64,000 bases of DNA from Pacificimonas pallii. Lineage in GTDB: Bacteria; Pseudomonadota; Alphaproteobacteria; Sphingomonadales; Sphingomonadaceae. Location: NCBI RefSeq assembly GCF_019204005.1, contig NZ_JAGSPA010000001.1:62001-126000 (forward strand). Reading direction: 5' to 3'. Positions 63,705 through 64,000 of this stretch are shown here, piece by piece. The stretch's first letter is position 1. Each line of letters opens with the position of its first letter. The position numbers and the translations under genes are program-made. The notes beneath the pieces were generated by a model. That model ran no database searches, was not told the DNA's origin, and saw only the letters and a list, made by a program, of their open reading frames with translations.

Positions 63705-64000
63705 ATGAAGAAACTCATGATCGCCTCAGGTGTACTTGCAATCATCGTCGCAGTACTCGTCTGGGTATTTTACCGGGATTATGAGCGGATCAGGATGGCT
63801 GCCACCCTGTTTACGGGGGCGGAGCAGGTCGACAACTTCCATCGCGTCAGGGAGTTTTATCCAGTTGGCGTAATGGCGCCCGCGAAAGATCCGTATGTAT
63901 TTTCCGAGGGCGAGAAAATACAGCTTCCCAAAGGTTTCAAATATGGCGACGATATACTGAATACCGAGGAATTTCTTGCCGTTACGGATACTGCGGCTCT
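63705..64000 (+). CDS. Serine hydrolase (beta-lactamase family), truncated by window edge
   Basis: Only 98 codons are visible. An N-terminal membrane anchor (about 5-22) precedes the stretch LFTGAEQVDNFHRV...YPVGVMAP, followed by LPKGFKYGDD and EEFLAVTDTAAL. This N-terminal arrangement matches secreted serine hydrolases of the beta-lactamase/6-aminohexanoate-dimer hydrolase type, whose SxxK motif would come after the window end. AAGGAAT lies 5-8 bases before ATG 63705. The gene starts 108 bases after the esterase. Confidence 0.6.
   Translation, partial: MKKLMIASGVLAIIVAVLVWVFYRDYERIRMAATLFTGAEQVDNFHRVREFYPVGVMAPAKDPYVFSEGEKIQLPKGFKYGDDILNTEEFLAVTDTAA

Noticed and set aside
53344-64000. Phage or integrative element
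   Set aside because: No integrase, recombinase, capsid or relaxase motif was seen; the tRNA alone does not prove an island.
1-64000. Anti-phage defence system, secondary metabolite synthase, toxin-antitoxin pair or ribosomal RNA genes
   Set aside because: No characteristic proteins (restriction, CBASS, retron, NRPS/PKS, TA) or RNA sequences are recognisable.

Overview
The window is a high-GC chromosomal segment with the gene content of an alphaproteobacterium, most likely order Sphingomonadales. The evidence is the ThrB2-type homoserine kinase beside rnhA and ispH, a DUF1476 (F1 ATPase zeta-type inhibitor) gene with bolA and grxD, a cpa/tad pilus locus, DUF885, DUF2059 and DUF2141 proteins, several TonB/amidohydrolase/Spinster-MFS type genes, and a PEP-CTERM protein. 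No ribosomal RNA, CRISPR array, transposase, integrase or phage gene is visible. One tRNA is present.

Layout. 1-2650 (minus): a truncated membrane protein, then lptG and lptF, which overlap by one base. 2837-5296 (plus): a tight three-gene set, DUF2141 protein, diacylglycerol kinase and a Tam41-like nucleotidyltransferase, possibly a phospholipid branch. 5359-8813: purD and an oligopeptidase B. 8862-18054 (minus): patatin-like lipase and glutamate synthase gltD and gltB with a DUF2059 gene between them. 18342-25544: uppP, a compact RNase D behind a glycine-rich double cold-shock protein, a GPH sugar transporter, an amidohydrolase and a DUF885 lipoprotein. 25595-34376 (minus): a pilus-machine operon cpaA-cpaB-cpaC-cpaD-cpaE-cpaF-tadB-tadC without a pilin gene in view. 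34429-48659: mostly housekeeping genes (alpha/beta hydrolase, FAD oxidoreductase, PEP-CTERM protein, rnhA, thrB, ispH, cfa, grxD/bolA/DUF1476, purC, LpoA-like, rsmI, yraN, gshB). 48660-53343: a gene-poor spacer with REP-like repeats, a phytase-like esterase, recQ, an NDUFA9-like epimerase and tRNA-Leu(CAG).

The part least explained by known biology begins right after the tRNA. From 53761 to the window end, six plus-strand genes lie close together: a siderophore-type TonB receptor, a secreted beta-helix/FGE-like fusion that lacks the expected catalytic cysteines, a 1092-residue beta-propeller amidohydrolase, a Spinster-type MFS transporter, an HSL-family esterase and a truncated beta-lactamase-fold hydrolase. 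They look like an uptake, hydrolysis and transport module for an unidentified compound. A 417-base leader precedes them and carries an 11-base triple repeat and small hairpins.

Start codons were chosen by eye from family N-termini, Shine-Dalgarno-like sequence and overlaps. Family calls come from motif recognition, with no database search.
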